64,000 bases of DNA from an uncultured Hyphomicrobiales bacterium (GCA_903930435.1 CAIYYN010000054.1:248001-312000), one strand, 5' to 3'. Positions 36,864-45,590 are shown, counted from the stretch's first letter. Numbers and translations: made by a program. The notes: generated by a model not told the origin, from the letters alone.

Positions 36864-37606
36864 CCCTAGTTCAAAACACGGGAAGCGGCGGTTATGTAGA
36901 GATCACGGCTGCCGGAGGGCCTTCTCGCCTTTGAATCTGGATTTCTATCGATGATTGAACCAAGAACATAACAAATATGGATAGCATATTTATAAAATAA
37001 ATAAATTGATTGGGCTAACCTCTTCAATTCAATTTATAATCTCCAAAAATTATTTGGTCAGAAAATAATCAAAAACGAAATTATATAAATCTGCAGCAAA
37101 TCAAAATTATCAGAGAGTATTCATGAAAAAAAGACACGCAAATATTTGATATTTTTTACTATTCAGTGAAATATTATAAGGAAATCAGGACTCTTGAACG
37201 ACGAAGAGGATGTCAAAAAGCCAGCATTATTGCCAATTTTTTCAAAACAGTAAAAAGAATCAAATAGAACGAACATAACGCCTCAGCAAGAGACGTGAAT
37301 GGCATTTGAAACGGCATCATTGAATAAAATTAGGAGTTGTGGATAAAACAGTCGAGATCATAACTAGAGAAACAGCGGATTGAACGTCTCTGTTCTGGCT
37401 ACTTCAGACATTTAATACAATCTCTCGATGTGAATGCGAAACTGTTGATTCACCGTAAATAATACAATACACTGAGACACAACTCGATTATCTATGCGTT
37501 TGAGGGTGTACCATCCATCGCGCAGCCTTGAGTGCAGGTTGATCCGTCACTGATCCAGAACGAGCGTGGGTCTTCAGTCCCACCGAGATCGACGAGCAGG
37601 TTTTGA
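36864..37606. other. Long AT-rich non-coding region upstream of luxR
   Basis: About 740 bases with no gene; 36960-37480 is far more AT-rich than the surrounding genome, with many stop codons in all frames. It may hold the luxR promoter and binding sites for nucleoid proteins, or be the remains of transferred DNA. No lux-type palindrome like the one before luxI was found close to the luxR start. Confidence 0.5.
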
Positions 37607-38341
37607 ATGTCCAAGTTCGATGACACCTTGAGCCTGATTGAAGAAATCGAACGGACGTCGACGCCGGACGCCGTCTGCCAGCAACTGTTGAATCTGAGTT
37701 CCCAATATGGACTGACCTGTCTTTTGGCGGGAACATTGCCCCGTCCACGCGAAACGGCCTCGAAAATTCGCGATCAGAATGTCTTTTTGAACGGTTGGCC
37801 GATGGGGTGGGCCGAGCGCTATTTTGAGCGCAACTATATTTTCATCGATCCGATCGCCACAAAGCTGCAGTCGGATCTGACAGCGTTTACCTGGGATCAG
37901 GCGCGTATTGATCCTGCAGTGGCCACCGATGCCAATCGCATGTTTGGCGAGGCGACCGAGTTTGGCCTGTGTGCCGGGTTTGCCATTCCGTTTGTGACGC
38001 TCGAAGGATCCATTGCGTCAATTTCATTGGGCGGTCAGCGGATTGAATTGCCGCCGCGCGCGAAGGGCATGTTGAGCCTGATCTCGACCTATACGATGGG
38101 TCGGGCGATCCAGCTGCGCAACAACACCAAACAGCAGACCCTTTACCGACCACTCACGCACCGCGAAATCGAAGCCATGCGGTGGGCGGCCGACGGCAAA
38201 ACCGAATGGGAGATTTCCGTGATCATGTCGATCTCGGAACACACGGCCGCAAAGCATCTGAATAATGCGCGGACAAAGCTCGGGGCCGTCAACAGGGTGC
38301 AAGCGATTGCCAATGCAATCCGATCCGGCATCATAAGGTGA
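37607..38341 (+). CDS. LuxR-family quorum-sensing transcriptional regulator
   Basis: A 244-residue acyl-homoserine-lactone receptor. The N-terminal autoinducer domain keeps every key ligand residue with LuxR/TraR spacing: Trp68, Tyr72, Asp81, Pro82 and Trp96 (equivalent to 57, 61, 70, 71, 85). The C-terminal HTH_LuxR runs from LTHREIEAMRW to about residue 240, including EISVIMSISEHTAAKHLNNA. It should bind the signal made by the synthase encoded 75 bases downstream and control that gene. Whether it is active with or without ligand cannot be read. Confidence 0.93.
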   Translation: MSKFDDTLSLIEEIERTSTPDAVCQQLLNLSSQYGLTCLLAGTLPRPRETASKIRDQNVFLNGWPMGWAERYFERNYIFIDPIATKLQSDLTAFTWDQARIDPAVATDANRMFGEATEFGLCAGFAIPFVTLEGSIASISLGGQRIELPPRAKGMLSLISTYTMGRAIQLRNNTKQQTLYRPLTHREIEAMRWAADGKTEWEISVIMSISEHTAAKHLNNARTKLGAVNRVQAIANAIRSGIIR

Positions 38342-38391
38342 TTTCAATACCAGAATAGAGCCATTTTTGGCCGAACGGCTTTGACAGATAA

Positions 38392-38409
38392 TCCCGACCA
38401 GAATCGGGA
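38392..38409 (+). promoter_or_regulatory. Palindrome (lux-box-like or RNA hairpin) before luxI
   Basis: TCCCGA-CCAGAA-TCGGGA: perfect 6-bp arms, 18 bp in all, the size of a lux box. The right arm runs into the Shine-Dalgarno (CGGGAG) seven bases before the luxI ATG, so in RNA the same sequence can fold and hide the ribosome binding site. Function is inferred. Confidence 0.5.
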
Positions 38410-38416
38410 GTATCAC

Positions 38417-39064
38417 ATGATTAAAGTCATATCTGGAGCAGATGAAAGCGTTTTCCCCGACATCTTCGAGCAAGCAGCTATACTTCGCCATTCGGTCTTT
38501 GTTGAAGAGATGGGATGGGAAGATCTGCGTCGTCCGGATGGCCGGGAGCGCGATCAATTTGATGATGCTTACGCAGTGCATCATTTTTGTATGAGAAATG
38601 ATCGGGTCATTGGCTACATCCGGATGTTGCCGACTTTGCGACCCTATTTGCTGTCTGAGGTATTTCCGGACCTGTGCGAGGGCGCACCGCCAAGAGCTGC
38701 CAATTGCTATGAATTGACCCGTTACTGCGTTGCACCGGCCTATCGGGAGGGCAAGCGCGGCGTGTCCTCGGCTGGCAGCGAGCTGATCGCCGGCTTCGTC
38801 GAATGGGGACTGGCGTGTGGCGTCAATCGCGTGATTCTCGAATTCGAGCCGATGTGGGTGCTGCGGGCGATGCAGTTGCGTTTCCTGGTCCGGCCGCTCG
38901 GCTTTCAGCAAAAGATCGGCGATCAGCAGATCGTGGCGACCGAGGTCACGTTCGACAAGCGGACGCTGGCGACGATCCGGGAATTCCGGGGTCATCCGTA
39001 CCCGGTTGTCGAGTTTTGTGGACAGTTGGCCGAGCAGATCCCCAGACAGGCCTACGCAAGCTGA
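38417..39064 (+). CDS. LuxI-family acyl-homoserine-lactone synthase
   Basis: A 215-residue autoinducer synthase. Conserved catalytic and binding residues are all present: Arg24, Phe28, Trp34, Asp46/Asp49, Arg69, Phe83, Glu99 and Arg102, matching LuxI numbering only if translation starts at the ATG at 38417 (an upstream TTG would shift them). It makes an N-acyl-homoserine lactone from SAM and an acyl donor; acyl-chain preference is not evident. Follows its cognate luxR in the same direction; a small unknown gene follows. Confidence 0.93.
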   Translation: MIKVISGADESVFPDIFEQAAILRHSVFVEEMGWEDLRRPDGRERDQFDDAYAVHHFCMRNDRVIGYIRMLPTLRPYLLSEVFPDLCEGAPPRAANCYELTRYCVAPAYREGKRGVSSAGSELIAGFVEWGLACGVNRVILEFEPMWVLRAMQLRFLVRPLGFQQKIGDQQIVATEVTFDKRTLATIREFRGHPYPVVEFCGQLAEQIPRQAYAS

Positions 39065-39180
39065 GTATCCGGTGTCGCCCCGCGAGACGGATGGTCTGCG
39101 ATCCCGAAATCGGACTGCCAAGCCCGCCCACGTTGATTTTGACTTTCCATGCGTCTGATCATCGAGTGAAAGAGTTGAGC

Positions 39181-39381
39181 ATGTCAAAAAAAATCAAACG
39201 GAGCCAAGACGATAGCGAGACACTCTATCGACTGCTGCGGCAGGCGATCCGTACCGCCGAGGCGGTTGCTGAGCCAGAGTATCCGATGACCACCTATCTG
39301 CTCAGGGTCGCCTTCGTCGCCCTTGAAGACGAAATGCGTGCGGCCATCGAGGCTGAGATCCGTGAGCTGACGATTTCATAG
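39181..39381 (+). CDS. Small protein of unknown function downstream of luxI
   Basis: A 66-residue protein, ATG preceded by AAAGAG. It begins with a basic stretch (KKIKRS), then an amphipathic, probably all-helical body (LYRLLRQAIRTAEAVAEPE, YLLRVAFVALEDEMRAAIEAEI). No known domain is recognised. It follows luxI by 116 bases on the same strand and may belong to the quorum-sensing operon, for instance as a modulator of LuxR or as a target. The regular heptad-like pattern favours a folded helical protein over a chance ORF. Confidence 0.55.
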   Translation: MSKKIKRSQDDSETLYRLLRQAIRTAEAVAEPEYPMTTYLLRVAFVALEDEMRAAIEAEIRELTIS

Positions 39382-39411
39382 CCGAATTCCGGCCACACGT
39401 TCTGTCTGCAA

Positions 39412-40908
39412 TCAGCGGAGAAGACCATTTGGCTGATCCGCAGTAGATGCGGTTCGGCGGCCCCGCTTCAGTTCGATCACCCGGTCGGGGATTGTAAGTT
39501 CAAACGTCGCACCCTGACCTGTCCCGATGAGCTCGATTGTTCCACCGTGGACCCTGACGAGTTCAGCGCAGATTGCCAGCCCGAGGCCGGTTCCGCCGCG
39601 TCTTACGCCGCCCTGAAAGGCCTTGAACAGATTTGCGCGTGCGCGATCTGGCACGCCCGGCCCCGTGTCGGCGACGCGGATGACCACGACGGACCCGCTG
39701 CGTTCGGCCAGAAGCGAAATGCGCTTCACGATGGCAGGATCACTATCGGCCTCAAGAGCCTGAACGGCATTGCGGCACAGGTTCATCAGAACGCGAAACA
39801 GATGGTCGGGGTCGGCATCCACCTCGATGTCATGGCCGACGCGCGCTTCAAAATCGATAACCGGGTGGTTTGCGAGGCCGAGCACGTCACTGACATCTTC
39901 GACGACTCGATTCAGCGAAACCAGTCGACGCTCAGGCGGGGCTTCACGGGCCTTGCCATAGTTGAGAACGGCCTGACTATAGCCAATCGCCCGATCCAGC
40001 GAGGCGATCAGCTTCGGTGCGAAGCGGGTCGCGGTCGGATCCGATGTCAGCAGCAGGCGTTCGGTCATCAACTGCGCAGATGCCAGGATGTTGCGCAGGT
40101 CGTGGTTGATCTTCGAGACGGCGAGGCCGAGATCGGCAAGATGGCTTTTTTGCTGAAGCGTATTTTGCAGCTCGCGCTGGATTTCGGCGAGATGCCGTTC
40201 GGCCTCACCGATCTCGTCGCCGCGTGACGAGGGAACGATGATGGCTGCGGGATCTTCGGGGCGTTCCCGGAACACCTCGAGCGCCTTGCGCAATTGCAGC
40301 ATCGGTCTGAGGAACAGGCGGCGCAGGCTGAAGAACACCAACGCGGCGCTGATCACCGAAATAATCGCCGAAAGCCCCAGGATCCGGCCGACAAGGTTGA
40401 TCATATCGGTTCTGAGCGGGGTTTCTGCCATCACGAGTTCGATGATTTCACCGCGCTCATTGGGCGCTCCCAACACGTGGATAAAGCGTCCGTTCCCGGA
40501 TTGCAGCGTATCGATTGCTTGCCAGATCGAATTGACGAGCCCCATATCCGCCATGTTCACGTGGAGGCTGACATCCGGCGGCATTTCGGCCATGGCCACC
40601 AGTCGCCGCATCCGGCCCGCCCGGACCGCAATCGTCATGGCTCCCGTTGCCGCCAGCAGCTTGTCCTGAACAGTCCGTGGGACGTCGGTCATTTCACTGA
40701 GGGAAATCGACACGACGCCTGCCGTCGTCAGGCGGTCACGGAGCCAGTTGGTGCGAAAATTCGCGATGGTTGGGACAAAGACGACGATTTCGGCCAGCAT
40801 GACGAAGATGATCGTCAAGATCAGGAGTTTGGTCGACAGTCCAAGCCGCAGTCGACCGAACCGGGTGCCGGACGGCGGCGGAAAGGGCGGCAGTGAACGG
40901 TCCTCCAT
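39412..40908 (-). CDS. Orphan membrane sensor histidine kinase
   Basis: A 498-residue kinase. Two membrane helices (about 27-49 and 172-194) enclose a periplasmic domain of about 120 residues; then HAMP (about 195-250), HisKA with phosphoacceptor His269 in KINHDLRNIL, and HATPase_c with N box NLCRNAVQAL, G1 DTGPGV and G2 GGTGLGLAI. It autophosphorylates and passes phosphate to a response regulator that is not encoded nearby. It ends 30 bases from the small gene behind luxI, convergent with it. Its ligand is unknown. Confidence 0.9.
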   Translation of the reverse strand: MEDRSLPPFPPPSGTRFGRLRLGLSTKLLILTIIFVMLAEIVVFVPTIANFRTNWLRDRLTTAGVVSISLSEMTDVPRTVQDKLLAATGAMTIAVRAGRMRRLVAMAEMPPDVSLHVNMADMGLVNSIWQAIDTLQSGNGRFIHVLGAPNERGEIIELVMAETPLRTDMINLVGRILGLSAIISVISAALVFFSLRRLFLRPMLQLRKALEVFRERPEDPAAIIVPSSRGDEIGEAERHLAEIQRELQNTLQQKSHLADLGLAVSKINHDLRNILASAQLMTERLLLTSDPTATRFAPKLIASLDRAIGYSQAVLNYGKAREAPPERRLVSLNRVVEDVSDVLGLANHPVIDFEARVGHDIEVDADPDHLFRVLMNLCRNAVQALEADSDPAIVKRISLLAERSGSVVVIRVADTGPGVPDRARANLFKAFQGGVRRGGTGLGLAICAELVRVHGGTIELIGTGQGATFELTIPDRVIELKRGRRTASTADQPNGLLR

Positions 40909-41029
40909 CGGGTGTTGGCTCCGGATCAGATGCTGGGCCCGTCGAGGGCCTGCGGTTGGCTGGTTGCAAGTCTAGCACGTTGGAAAATTTGCGCGAGGCC
41001 AGCGGGCTCCTGATCTGGCTAAGTCCTTG

Positions 41030-43492
41030 TCAGGTGCCGCGCGGCTTGGCTCGGGCCGTTGCGGTGGCCGTAACGGGATCATCCGGCCAGAGGTGCTTGG
41101 GATAGCGGCCTTTCAACTCCGTCTTCACATCCCGCCAGGACCCGCGCCAGAAACCGGGCAGATCGCGTGTGAGCTGGATCGGACGATGCGCCGGTGACAG
41201 GAGTTCCAGAAGGAGCGGCACCTCGCCGTTGGCCACCGTCGGATGTCGGTCGAGGCCAAACAGTTCCTGGACCCGGATCGACAGGACGGGACCATTCTCC
41301 GCCTCATAGTCGATCGGGATCGACGAGCCGGACGGTGCGGCGAAATGGCTGGGTGCGAGTGAGTCGAGCCGTTGGCGAAGCGACCAGTCGATCAGGCTAT
41401 CAAGTGCTTCAGCCATATCGGCGGCCGTGATTGCCGACAGAGAACGCTTGCCGGTGATCTGAGGCTCGAGCCAGTGTTCGAGATTGGCGAGCAGGGCCAT
41501 GTCCGAGAGGTCCGGCCAATCGGGATTACCGCGACGGGCAAAGGCAGCGCGCGCGCGCAGTTGGGTCGCCGCTTTCGAAAAGGGCAGTGAGGCAAGTCCT
41601 TTCGACCGGATGCCTGCCAGGAGCGCCTTGGTGACGAGAGCCGGGTCCGGTTTCTCGACGGGCTGCTCGTGCAGAACCAGCTTTGCCAGCCGCCGAACCC
41701 GTCGGGCACGAACACTGTCGCTGTCGGCATCAAACCGGACTTCCGTTTCTTCGATAATATCGTCGGCAAATGTTGCTTCGATGTCTTCGAGCGTCATCGG
41801 AGCAGCCAGTGAGACGCGGGCATTCTGCGCCGCTCCCTGCAAGTCGGCGACAACGATGAACGCTGATCTGGCGAGCGATTCATGCGGCTCAACCTGGGCA
41901 CCGCGCCCGTTTGCCAGACGGAATGCGCCTGGCGCGCCGCGCGCCTGTGCTATCCGGTCAGGATAGGCAAGTGCCAATATGCAGCCCGTGGATAGGGAGT
42001 CCGAGCTTGATGCTTCCTGTGCATGTTCGACGGTTCGCGCCCACCGTTCAGCCTGTCGCCGCGCTTCCGCCGCCTGGGGCGTGCGGTCGGTGCGAAATCG
42101 GCGCAGGCGGTCATCGAGATCGACAGACGTGCCGCCCAAACCGCGCTCTTCGATAACGGCCGCAATCTCTGCCGCAAGGCGGGCGGCACCAAGATCTGCC
42201 GCTGCGGCGATCATATGACCGAGGCGCGGATGCAGCGGCAACCGACGCAACGCCTGTCCGGACGATGTCAGCCGCCCATCTGCGTCGATGGCGTGGAGAT
42301 CGCGCAGAAGGTTCTGAGCTTCCTGCCACGCGGGACGGGGCGGGGGATCGAGAAACGCGAGTTGAGACGGGTCCGAAACGCCCCAGCTTGCGAGGTCAAG
42401 CACGAGGCCGGCCAGATCGGCCTCCAGAATTTCCGGCGTATTGAAGGGCTTGAGCGCATTCGTCTCGGGTTCGTGCCAGAGGCGGTAACAGATACCGGGT
42501 TCGATGCGACCGGCGCGACCACGCCGCTGATCGGCTGACGCCCGCGAGACGCGGACCGTTTCCAGCCGCGTCAACCCGGTCGCGGGCTCATAGACAGGAA
42601 CCCGCGACAGGCCGCAATCAATGACAATCCGCACACCTTCAATCGTCAGCGATGTCTCGGCGATGGATGTGGCGATCACCACCTTGCGTCGACCGGGAGC
42701 AGCGGGGCGAATGGCGCGATCCTGCTCGGCACCGGTCAAGGCACCATAAAGCGGCGCGATATCAACATCTTCGCCAACCTGATCACCCAGCAAGCTCGCC
42801 AGTCGCCGGATTTCGCCCTGGCCCGGCAGAAAGACCAGAATGGAGCCGGTTTCCTCGACCAGGGCCCGACGCACGGCGGAAGCGGCCTCAACCGAGATGT
42901 GCGCGGATTGTGTGCGCCCGAGATAGCGTGTCTCAATCGGAAAAGCACGACCTTCGCTGGTCACCTGACGTGCATCGCCGAGAATGGAGGCTACGCGCGC
43001 ACCATCGATGGTTGCCGACATCACGAGAATGCGCAGGTCCTCCCGCAAGCCGGATTGGGCATCGAGTGCCAGCGCCAGGCCGAGATCGCCGTCGAGGCTG
43101 CGTTCGTGAAATTCGTCAAAGATCACCGCCGCAATTCCCTCGAGCGCGGGATCATCGGCAATCATGCGGGTGAATACGCCTTCAGTGACGACTTCGATCC
43201 GCGTGCGGTTCGAGACCCGACTATCCAGCCGGACCCGGTAGCCGACGGTCTCGCCGACCTCCTCGCCGAGTGATGCCGCCATCCGCGCGGCCGCCGCGCG
43301 TGCCGCGAGCCGGCGCGGCTCCATCATGATGATGCGACCATCCTGTCGCCATGGCACATTCAGCAGGGCCAGCGGGACCCGCGTCGTCTTGCCCGCGCCC
43401 GGTGGTGCGACCAGCACGACATTCGGACAGGCATCGAGCGCGTCGCGAAGCTCCGGCAGGGCAGCATCAATGGGAAGGCTTGGCAAGGACAT
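41030..43492 (-). CDS. hrpB: ATP-dependent helicase HrpB
   Basis: An 820-residue DEAH/DExH-box helicase. Walker A APPGAGKT (29-36), DEFH (126-129) with HERSLDGDLGLAL, SATIDG (motif III), QRRGRAGRIEPG (motif VI), then the HA2 domain and the C-terminal HrpB domain (FWRGSWRDVKTELKGRYPKHLWPDDP). RNA helicase-like, function poorly defined. Full length for the family. It is divergent from infC. Confidence 0.96.
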   Translation of the reverse strand: MSLPSLPIDAALPELRDALDACPNVVLVAPPGAGKTTRVPLALLNVPWRQDGRIIMMEPRRLAARAAAARMAASLGEEVGETVGYRVRLDSRVSNRTRIEVVTEGVFTRMIADDPALEGIAAVIFDEFHERSLDGDLGLALALDAQSGLREDLRILVMSATIDGARVASILGDARQVTSEGRAFPIETRYLGRTQSAHISVEAASAVRRALVEETGSILVFLPGQGEIRRLASLLGDQVGEDVDIAPLYGALTGAEQDRAIRPAAPGRRKVVIATSIAETSLTIEGVRIVIDCGLSRVPVYEPATGLTRLETVRVSRASADQRRGRAGRIEPGICYRLWHEPETNALKPFNTPEILEADLAGLVLDLASWGVSDPSQLAFLDPPPRPAWQEAQNLLRDLHAIDADGRLTSSGQALRRLPLHPRLGHMIAAAADLGAARLAAEIAAVIEERGLGGTSVDLDDRLRRFRTDRTPQAAEARRQAERWARTVEHAQEASSSDSLSTGCILALAYPDRIAQARGAPGAFRLANGRGAQVEPHESLARSAFIVVADLQGAAQNARVSLAAPMTLEDIEATFADDIIEETEVRFDADSDSVRARRVRRLAKLVLHEQPVEKPDPALVTKALLAGIRSKGLASLPFSKAATQLRARAAFARRGNPDWPDLSDMALLANLEHWLEPQITGKRSLSAITAADMAEALDSLIDWSLRQRLDSLAPSHFAAPSGSSIPIDYEAENGPVLSIRVQELFGLDRHPTVANGEVPLLLELLSPAHRPIQLTRDLPGFWRGSWRDVKTELKGRYPKHLWPDDPVTATATARAKPRGT

Positions 43493-43754
43493 GCGTGCGT
43501 TTTAGTTATCAGTTAAGAGAAGTCAAAGGGTGCCGAGCCATTTGCCATCTGGCGGGTGCAAAACCATTGACTTTCTGCCAAAAAGAGCGGAGTCTGTTTC
43601 GTACCGGTCGATCAGAGACGGATCGTACGGCAGACGCTCCGGCGCATTGGCGCTCGGGGCTTTCTGTTCTGGCAGGGCAAAAAGATTGCGCCTGTCGGTA
43701 CGGTTCCGTGTCATGCATGATTGAGACCGCAGGATCACAGAGGAGAAGACCACC

Positions 43755-44294
43755 ATTCGCAGACCGTTTCGCGCGCCGCCGCCCACCAAGGATGGGCCGC
43801 GTATCAACAGGGAGATCCGTGGCGTTCCCCAGGTTCAGCTTATCGATGACGAAGGCAAGAACCTCGGTGTTCTCAGCTATTTTGACGCGCTGACCCGCGC
43901 GGAGGAAGCCGGACTGGATCTCGTCGAGATTGCTCCGCAGTCCGTACCGCCGGTCTGCAAGATTCTGGACTTTGGTCGCTACAAGTATCAAGCCCAGAAG
44001 AAAGCCGCCGAAGCACGCAAGAACCAGAAGATCGTCGAAATCAAGGAGATCAAACTCCGCCCGAATATCGACGACCATGACTATGACGTGAAGATGCGTC
44101 AGTCGCGCCAGTTCATTGAGGAAGGCGACAAGGTCAAGGTAACGCTCCGGTTCCGCGGTCGCGAAATGGCGCATCAGGATCTTGGCTATCAGTTGCTGGA
44201 TCGCGTCAAGGCCGACATGTCCGATGTGACGAAGGTGGAGTCCGAGCCGCGTTTCGAAGGCAAGCAGATGATCATGATTCTGGCTGGTCGGTAA
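43755..44294 (+). CDS. infC: Translation initiation factor IF-3 (ATT start)
   Basis: A 179-residue IF-3 whose start is the non-canonical ATT at 43755, followed by codons for [22 protein letters not shown] lies nine bases upstream. The N domain ([15 protein letters not shown]), linker helix ([17 protein letters not shown]) and C domain ([23 protein letters not shown]-like GREMAHQD) are complete. IF-3 discriminates against non-AUG starts, so the ATT start gives negative autoregulation, known in E. coli infC (AUU). ORF callers miss or truncate this gene: an ATG-based call would begin at 44088. Confidence 0.95.
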   Translation: MRRPFRAPPPTKDGPRINREIRGVPQVQLIDDEGKNLGVLSYFDALTRAEEAGLDLVEIAPQSVPPVCKILDFGRYKYQAQKKAAEARKNQKIVEIKEIKLRPNIDDHDYDVKMRQSRQFIEEGDKVKVTLRFRGREMAHQDLGYQLLDRVKADMSDVTKVESEPRFEGKQMIMILAGR

Positions 44295-44324
44295 CAGCGG
44301 CGTTGAAATCTCTGGATATCTTGG

Positions 44325-44346
44325 AGGGCGGGGTTTCCCGCCCTTT
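44325..44346 (+). terminator. Rho-independent terminator after infC
   Basis: AGGGCGGG-GTTT-CCCGCCCT, an 8-bp GC-rich stem 31 bases after the stop, followed by TT. Short T-run, so moderately strong. It separates infC from the next gene. Confidence 0.65.
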
Positions 44347-44397
44347 GCATGTCTGCTCTTGTAGGTTGCCGTCCCAGTCTGCGCGAGGTGAGTGCCC

Positions 44398-44979
44398 ATG
44401 AGTGATGTGACGCGGTCGATCCGCTGGCGAGAGGTCGCAGAAGGCGGCACTGCACCCGACCTCATTGAACACTGCGTCGTGAAGATCGGGTCCGCCAATA
44501 TTGCCGCCGAAGGCATTGTCATTGGCGGAGCGGGCGAAGCCGAATACGGACTGCGGTACAGGATCGTGTTCGACGCGGAATGGGCGGGTTTGCGCAGCCT
44601 GCACATCACCAGACTCGGCGGCGCGACGGTTGCCCTGCGGCATGACGGCTACGGCAACTGGACCGATGGCGAAGGCAAGAAGCGCGACGATCTCGCCAAA
44701 TGCCTCGATCTCCATCTGGAAGGCTCGCATCTTGCCTTTACAGGGACCGTCAAGCGGCAAGCCTGGAAGGCGAAGAAAGCGCTGGACCTGCCGATGATCC
44801 TTGTCGATGTCCCGTCGCTGGAAGTCAAGCAGGTGCTGGTCAAGGTAACAGCCATTGAGCCGGGCAAGCACTATCGATTGGAACCCGAAGGCGGCACGGC
44901 GCGCGAGGTGATGCTCGATGCGGATGGGTTCGTCCTGGATCGATCCGCTGAAGTTGCGGCGATTGCGGAACAGGCGTGA
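44398..44979 (+). CDS. Putative glycolipid-binding family protein
   Basis: A 193-residue protein of the PF06475 family (formerly DUF1089). Recognisable family stretches are GLRYRIVFDAEWAGLRSLHI, GNWTDGEGKKRDDLAKCLDLHL and the C-terminal YRLEPEGGTAREVMLDADGFVLD. Structures in this family have a curved beta-barrel suggested to bind lipids; biological function is not established. ATG at 44398 is chosen over GTG at 44392 on ribosome-binding-site spacing. It stands alone after the infC terminator. Confidence 0.7.
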   Translation: MSDVTRSIRWREVAEGGTAPDLIEHCVVKIGSANIAAEGIVIGGAGEAEYGLRYRIVFDAEWAGLRSLHITRLGGATVALRHDGYGNWTDGEGKKRDDLAKCLDLHLEGSHLAFTGTVKRQAWKAKKALDLPMILVDVPSLEVKQVLVKVTAIEPGKHYRLEPEGGTAREVMLDADGFVLDRSAEVAAIAEQA

Positions 44980-44980
44980 C

Positions 44981-45030
44981 GTATTTATGTGTACGAAAAA
45001 TCTTGACGGAATGAATTTCCGTGTACATAA
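44981..45030 (+). promoter_or_regulatory. brnTA promoter/operator with nested inverted repeats
   Basis: The bases before brnT contain ACGGAA-TGAAT-TTCCGT (45006-45022; perfect 6-bp arms) nested in near-symmetric TTATGTGTACG / CGTGTACATAA half-sites, with TTGACG at 45003 as -35. BrnA-type antitoxins repress their own operon, so this is the expected operator. The brnT ATG directly follows, with no Shine-Dalgarno, so translation may be leaderless. Confidence 0.55.
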
Positions 45031-45288
45031 ATGACGATATTGATCGTCTGGGACGAGGCTAAGCGCCAGACGAACCTGGCCAAGCATGCCATGGATTTCG
45101 CGGAACTGGACCCGACGTTCTTTGCAGAAGCCTTGGTTGCGCCGACGCGTGATGGCCGTTTTGTTGCCGTTGGGCGATTTCGTGGCGAAGTGATTATCGT
45201 TGTTGTGTTCCGGCCTCTCGGTTCCGAGGCCTTGTCTGTGATCTCGATGCGGCCCGCAAGCCGCAAGGAACGGAGCTGGCTGTGCTGA
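45031..45288 (+). CDS. brnT: BrnT-family ribonuclease toxin
   Basis: An 85-residue RelE-fold toxin. Family hallmarks are VWDEAKRQTNLAKHAMDFAE near the N-terminus and the C-terminal ISMRPASRKERSW, with Arg and His residues expected for RNA cleavage. It blocks translation when free. The toxin gene comes first, as is usual for brnTA, and overlaps the antitoxin start by seven bases. Confidence 0.88.
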   Translation: MTILIVWDEAKRQTNLAKHAMDFAELDPTFFAEALVAPTRDGRFVAVGRFRGEVIIVVVFRPLGSEALSVISMRPASRKERSWLC

Positions 45289-45590
45289 GCAATTTGATCA
45301 AGCCGTTGTCGGACGAAGAAGAATCCCGCATTCAGGCCGGGATTGCCCGCGATGATGACAGCCCCCAACTCACTGACGAGCAACTCGCCCATTTGCGACC
45401 ATTTTCCGAAGTGTGTCCGGACTTGATGACGTCCATCAAGCGGTCACGAGGACGACCGAAAGCTATCAGTCCGCGTGAGGCCGTCACGCTGCGGCTTTCT
45501 CCGGACACGATTGCGCGTTTCAAGTTAGTGGCTGGGAAAGACTGGCGGGCGCGAATGACCAATGTACTTGAACATAGTCAGGATGATTGA
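45282..45590 (+). CDS. brnA: BrnA-family antitoxin
   Basis: A 102-residue antitoxin read from GTG. The C-terminal RGRPKAISPREAVTLRLSPDTIARFKLVAGKDWRARMTNVL is the ribbon-helix-helix DNA-binding part of BrnA; the N-terminal acidic half (LSDEEESRIQAGIARDDD) should wrap the toxin. It neutralises BrnT and represses the operon. The pair lies between infC and rpmI. Confidence 0.87.
   Translation: MLSNLIKPLSDEEESRIQAGIARDDDSPQLTDEQLAHLRPFSEVCPDLMTSIKRSRGRPKAISPREAVTLRLSPDTIARFKLVAGKDWRARMTNVLEHSQDD

Noticed and set aside
38024-39187. 387-codon minus-strand frame opposite luxR and luxI
   Set aside because: Shadow of two genes with conserved residues; no domain.
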